Assembly (NCBI GenBank): GCA_031272415.1
Contig: JAISTU010000126.1
Location: 1 to 8,385 of the forward strand
DNA length: 8,385 nucleotides
Direction of reading: 5' to 3'
Origin: Bacteroidales bacterium
Lineage (GTDB): Bacteria; Bacteroidota; Bacteroidia; Bacteroidales; WCHB1-69
This document shows positions 5,354 to 8,385 of this stretch, piece by piece. The notes under the pieces are model-generated. The model was not told the DNA's origin. It was given only the letters and a program-made list of their open reading frames with translations, and searched no databases. Positions within the stretch are counted from its first letter, which is position 1. Each line of letters starts with the position of its first letter. The position numbers were made by a program, and so were the translations under genes.

Positions 5354-7966
5354 TTATAGTCCTTTGTCGTCTAACATTTGTTCTAAAACGTTGATGTCGT
5401 GGATAAGGACTTCTCTGGATTTGCTGCCGACTGCGGGACCGACAATACCTTCTCGTTCTAATTGGTCCATAATTCTGCCGGCACGGTTGTAGCCGAGTTT
5501 AAATCTTCTTTGCAAGGAGGAGGTAGAGCCTTGCTGTTTGAGAACAACTTCTCTGGCGGCGTCTCCAAACATAGAGTCAAATTCACCGTCATCTACTTCT
5601 TGTTTATTATCAGCGACTTCATCTTCTACTTCGGGCAAAAATTTAGCATGTGCGTAGGCTCTTTGTTCGCCTATAAAATCACAAATTCGTTCAATTTCAG
5701 GTGTATCTACCAATGCGCATTGCACGCGGGTCATTGCCCCGTTGCTGGAAATCAACATATCCCCTTTGCCTATTAAATTATCGGCACCACCTGTGTCCAA
5801 AATCGTTCGGGAGTCAATTTTTGAAGACACTTTAAAAGCAATACGTGCCGGAAAATTGGCTTTAATGAGTCCTGTGATAACATTTACGGACGGTCTTTGT
5901 GTGGCAATAATAAGGTGTATTCCGATGGCGCGGGCTAATTGAGCCAAACGTGCAATGGGGGTTTCGACCTCACGTCCGGCGGTCATAATACAATCCGCAA
6001 ATTCATCAAAAACCAACACTATATAGGGCAAAAATTGATGCCCTAATTCAGGATTTAGACGTCGTTCTTTGAACTTTTCATTGTATTCAATAATATTTCT
6101 GCATTGTGCCATTTTCAGCAAATCATAGCGATAATCCATCTCAATACAAAGCGAATTAAGGGTACGAACTACTTTTTTTGTATCCGTAATAATTGCTTCT
6201 TCATTATCGGGCAGTTTTGCCAAATAATGTCGCTCAATTTTGGAATACAGTGTCAATTCTACTTTTTTGGGGTCAACAAGCACAAATTTGAGTTCGGCAG
6301 GATGTTTTTTATACAACAAAGATGTCAGCATTGCATTGAGTCCCACAGATTTACCTTGTCCTGTTGCACCTGCCATTAACACGTGTGGCGCTTTTGCTAA
6401 ATCAAACACAAACACTTCATTTGAAATTGTTTTGCCCAATGCCACCGGCAATGCCATTTTGCCTGTATTTTGAAATGCCTCTGAGAGAATAACAGATTTC
6501 ATGGGAACAATTTGCGGATTGGCATTCGGTACCTCAATGCCGATAGTCCCTTTGCCGGGCATGGGAGCAATAATTCGGATTCCTAATGCTTTCAAAGACA
6601 ATGCAATATCATCTTCCAAGCCTTTAATTTTTGAAATTCTAATGCCCGGGTCAGGCACAATTTCATACAAAGTGATAGTAGGACCTTCAACAGCACTAAT
6701 GCTTTGAATTTGAATTTTATAATTCTCCAAAGCCTCTTTAATTCGCCTTTTATTACCTGCAATTTCAAATTCTTTTTGTTCCCTTGTGCGCAAAATGGCA
6801 GAATAATTTTCCAATAAATCAGGACTTGGAAACATAAAATCGGGTAAATCAGCCAAGGGGTCGTATGGCGGTAATTGAGTGTAATCAATTGGTTTATCTG
6901 TCTCTGGTTCAACACTTTCGATTGTAGGTGCTTCTTCCGGTTCTGCAAAAATATTTACATCTGGAATATTGGTCTGATTTTGAGTGTTTTCCGGTTCAAT
7001 ATCGTCAATTAAAACATCCTCTCCCGGTATTACCTCTTCGGGGACAGTTTCCGGCTGTTTGCCTTTCCCTTTTCCTGCCTCTTCGAGTATTCCGTTAATA
7101 CGTGGTGTATCTTTGGGTGTCATGCCATCTCCTTCTGCAATAGTTTCCGAAAAAAATGTTTTTTCTTTCTTTTTTTTCTCTTTTTTGGCAAAAATGGAAG
7201 TAAAAAATTGACGTATTTTGCTTTTTTGCTCAACTTTAATTGTACCGTCATCGTTTGCAAGACTTATTTCTTCGGGTAATTTTTCATCTTCAATAGCCTC
7301 ATTATCAGATAGTTGTTTTTTGGCAAACATTTTTCGGGGATTGATACCTCCAAAAACGACCAACAGCACTGACACTGCCGCTATCCACAACAACAAAAAC
7401 CCCGGTATGCTCATTTTGTCGGAAATATATTTATACAACAAAAATCCATAATTACCTGAAAACCAGCGATTTCCTGCAAACATTGCCAATATAGTAGAAA
7501 TGAGCATCATCACCGAAAAAGTAATGATAGTTGTACTCAAAAGTGGCAAAAAAGAGCGTTTAAATAGCAATTTACAGCCATAAACAAAGCCTAACAATAT
7601 GAATCCGAATGAGGCTATTCCCAACAATTCATTCATAAAAAGGCAAGAAAAATAGATGCCCAACAAACCCATCATATTTTGGGGTTGAGTTTTGTCCGCA
7701 TTTTCGAGCATAATCCCCAAACTACGATTGTATATATCACTATCTTTGTCGTGTGTATTGAGCCAAGAGCAAAAAGAGAGCAACAAAAAAATGGTAAAAA
7801 GCAATAACAATATACCCATTACGGAGCGAAATTTGTCATCTTTAAAAAATGTAATTCCGCCATTTTTGGGCTGTTTTGCATTTTTTTTGGAGGCTTTTTT
7901 GCCATTTTTTTTCTTTTTATTGTTAGAAACCGATTTATTTAAAACTTTATTTCTCTGATTTGCCAT
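5354..7966 (-). CDS. ftsK: FtsK/SpoIIIE-family DNA translocase
   Basis: This 870-residue membrane-anchored motor pumps DNA at the division septum to clear and resolve chromosome ends. A Lys/Asn-rich lead (1-45) precedes about four membrane helices near 49-68, 100-135, 143-164 and 187-207. An acidic, Pro-rich linker runs to ~375, and the alpha/beta motor follows: the alpha part around 385-500 (LKALGIRIIAPMPGKGTIGIEVPN), Walker A GATGQGKS at 533-540, Walker B VLVFDEFAD at 650-658 and ATQRPSVNVITG near 688-699. The C-terminal winged helix (gamma) at ~792-855 contains STSSLQRRFKLGYNRAGRIMDQLE, which recognises polar DNA guide sequences. I chose ATG 7966 (MANQRNK) over an in-frame ATG at 8026. The longer start overlaps the promoter-like box at 8024-8031, and its extra 20 residues (MHLCFLCRG...) do not resemble an FtsK N-terminus. 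Complete and apparently intact. Confidence 0.96.
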   Translation of the reverse strand: MANQRNKVLNKSVSNNKKKKNGKKASKKNAKQPKNGGITFFKDDKFRSVMGILLLLFTIFLLLSFCSWLNTHDKDSDIYNRSLGIMLENADKTQPQNMMGLLGIYFSCLFMNELLGIASFGFILLGFVYGCKLLFKRSFLPLLSTTIITFSVMMLISTILAMFAGNRWFSGNYGFLLYKYISDKMSIPGFLLLWIAAVSVLLVVFGGINPRKMFAKKQLSDNEAIEDEKLPEEISLANDDGTIKVEQKSKIRQFFTSIFAKKEKKKKEKTFFSETIAEGDGMTPKDTPRINGILEEAGKGKGKQPETVPEEVIPGEDVLIDDIEPENTQNQTNIPDVNIFAEPEEAPTIESVEPETDKPIDYTQLPPYDPLADLPDFMFPSPDLLENYSAILRTREQKEFEIAGNKRRIKEALENYKIQIQSISAVEGPTITLYEIVPDPGIRISKIKGLEDDIALSLKALGIRIIAPMPGKGTIGIEVPNANPQIVPMKSVILSEAFQNTGKMALPVALGKTISNEVFVFDLAKAPHVLMAGATGQGKSVGLNAMLTSLLYKKHPAELKFVLVDPKKVELTLYSKIERHYLAKLPDNEEAIITDTKKVVRTLNSLCIEMDYRYDLLKMAQCRNIIEYNEKFKERRLNPELGHQFLPYIVLVFDEFADCIMTAGREVETPIARLAQLARAIGIHLIIATQRPSVNVITGLIKANFPARIAFKVSSKIDSRTILDTGGADNLIGKGDMLISSNGAMTRVQCALVDTPEIERICDFIGEQRAYAHAKFLPEVEDEVADNKQEVDDGEFDSMFGDAAREVVLKQQGSTSSLQRRFKLGYNRAGRIMDQLEREGIVGPAVGSKSREVLIHDINVLEQMLDDKGL

Positions 7967-8023
7967 TTTTTTTACCTTGTTTTGTCCTTTGTTAAAATGT
8001 CCCCTACATAGGAAACATAAATG

Positions 8024-8031
8024 CAAAAATA
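8024..8031 (-). promoter_or_regulatory. -7 box for ftsK
   Basis: On the minus strand this reads TATTTTTG, followed by CAT, a full match to TAnnTTTG. Transcription would start near 8017, about 50 bases before the ATG at 7966. The box overlaps the alternative ATG at 8026, which argues against that start. Confidence 0.5.
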
Positions 8032-8071
8032 CACCTTTTTATCAATTAAAAATTAAAAAACCTTTTTTTTA

Positions 8072-8115
8072 GAGTGGAGAGTGTAGAGTGGAGAGTGGAG
8101 AGTGTAGAGTGTAGA
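8072..8115 (+). repeat. Tandem 7-base repeat array (GAGTGKA), 6.3 units
   Basis: Six consecutive units of GAGTGGA or GAGTGTA run from 8072 to 8113, in the order G, T, G, G, T, T at the sixth base, followed by GA. A run of nine T and GCAT follow (8116-8128). It lies in the non-coding region upstream of ftsK. Confidence 0.95.
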
Positions 8116-8136
8116 TTTTTTTTTGCATCCCCCCTT

Positions 8137-8244
8137 GTCTGAACTGTGATTTGGAATGATTTTTTTGATTTATGGGATTATCTATAATCACAATTCTAAA
8201 ATCATAATAATCATATAAATCTTACGAAAATCAGTGGTTCAGAC
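8137..8244. repeat. 108-base hyphenated inverted repeat bounded by GTCTGAAC / GTTCAGAC
   Basis: The ends are perfect inverted copies (GTCTGAAC at 8137-8144, GTTCAGAC at 8237-8244). Inside, GATT recurs on the left arm at 8148, 8158, 8167 and 8176. AATC recurs on the right arm at 8186, 8200, 8209, 8218 and 8229, mostly 9-11 bases apart. The arms can therefore pair imperfectly into a long AT-rich stem. A smaller hairpin, GATTAT-CT-ATAATC, sits at 8176-8189. I recall similar GTCTGAAC-bounded GATT-rich intergenic repeats in Bacteroidota genomes, but could not check. Confidence 0.75.
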
Positions 8245-8251
8245 TATACAA

Positions 8252-8279
8252 GTAAAGACGTTGCATGCAACGTCTCTAC
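8252..8279. repeat. 28-base near-perfect palindrome centred on GCATGC
   Basis: The left half GTAAAGACGTTGCA and right half TGCAACGTCTCTAC are inverted copies with one mismatch (A at 8255 versus the expected G). It resembles dispersed palindromes with GTAGAGAC ends known from various genomes. Its right end runs into the 7-base array that follows. Confidence 0.9.
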
Positions 8280-8299
8280 ACTCTACACTCTACACTCTA
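8276..8299 (-). repeat. Tandem 7-base repeat array, inverted orientation, 3.4 units
   Basis: Three units of CTACACT (8276-8296) plus CTA are the reverse complement of the GAGTGTA units at 8079-8113. A T-run and GCAT follow on the plus strand (8300-8308), giving a TATTTTTG box at 8298-8305 identical to the ftsK and AAA-ATPase boxes. Confidence 0.92.
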
Positions 8300-8385
8300 T
8301 TTTTGCATATTTGAACCCAAAAGTTGCCACTTTTGATGAAAAATTAAGAAAAGTGCTATTTTTGAAAAATTTTTCTCATTGATTA

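Larger units (their letters stand above)
8032..8385. other. Gene-free, repeat-rich region upstream of ftsK
   Basis: No credible coding frame is seen on either strand. The region holds an A/T-rich lead (8040-8070), the two opposed 7-base arrays, the 108-base inverted repeat and the 28-base palindrome. A small perfect hairpin follows at 8318-8335 (CAAAAGT, loop TGCC, ACTTTTG) without a T-tract on either side. A further TATTTTTG occurs near 8357-8364 on the plus strand and might serve a gene beyond the edge. Confidence 0.75.

Noticed and set aside
6592..6948. 118-codon open frame on the minus strand within ftsK
   Set aside because: It lies in another frame of the ftsK linker and motor region, which codes convincingly; basic low-complexity product.
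7967..8026. 20-residue N-terminal extension of FtsK (MHLCFLCRG...)
   Set aside because: Its ATG lies inside a promoter-like box and the residues do not look like an FtsK start.
8072..8299. Possible CRISPR array
   Set aside because: Units are 7 bases long, directly adjacent and without spacers.
8318..8335. Perfect 7-base-pair hairpin CAAAAGT-TGCC-ACTTTTG as a terminator
   Set aside because: No T-tract follows on either strand and no gene ends beside it.
8297..8383. Open frame on the minus strand entering from the right edge and ending in TAG at 8297
   Set aside because: Short, no recognisable composition or motif, and its end is repeat and promoter-like sequence; too little to call a gene end.

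Overview
The window looks like a chromosomal segment of a low-GC member of the Bacteroidota. The reasons are: an OstA-like protein of the type common in that phylum; a short SpoU-type methyltransferase lacking the usual N-terminal domain, with typical Bacteroidota wording (LDNIRSMNNIGSVFR, IPQFGTKHSLNVS); promoter-like TAnnTTTG boxes upstream of genes; and AT-rich leaders without clear Shine-Dalgarno sequences. The exact genus cannot be read from the sequence.

Layout. Positions 1-1191 (minus) hold the first 397 residues of an AAA-type ATPase whose C-terminus lies outside the window; it has its own promoter-like box. Positions 1286-4382 (minus) form a tight four-gene cluster. In transcription order these are a 42-residue lipoprotein not previously called because of its size, an outer-membrane beta-barrel-like protein, an OstA/LptA-like periplasmic protein whose start overlaps the preceding stop by 8 bases, and a TrmH/SpoU RNA methyltransferase. 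A compact intergenic region (4383-4495) carries two promoter boxes facing each other. It separates this cluster from ung (4496-5185, plus), family 1 uracil-DNA glycosylase. A 168-base convergent gap follows, then ftsK (5354-7966, minus), a full-length four-helix DNA translocase. The last ~350 bases hold no gene but are rich in repeats.

How the genes fit together. Lipoprotein, outer-membrane protein and OstA-like protein are all predicted to be exported and are probably co-transcribed, which suggests a cell-envelope task, possibly in lipopolysaccharide transport. TrmH, Ung and FtsK are housekeeping functions (RNA modification, DNA repair, chromosome segregation).

The most unusual content is the repeats, not a new gene system. 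Four short arrays of 7-base units (near 1305-1330, 5328-5350, 8072-8115, 8276-8299) are each followed by a T-run and GCAT. Two of them share a longer 37-base core, and one copy has become the end of the trmH coding sequence. The pair near the right end lie in opposite orientations and bracket a 108-base inverted repeat and a 28-base near-perfect palindrome, giving a composite that resembles a small non-autonomous repeat element. I saw no CRISPR array, tRNA, rRNA, transposase gene or clear defence cluster.
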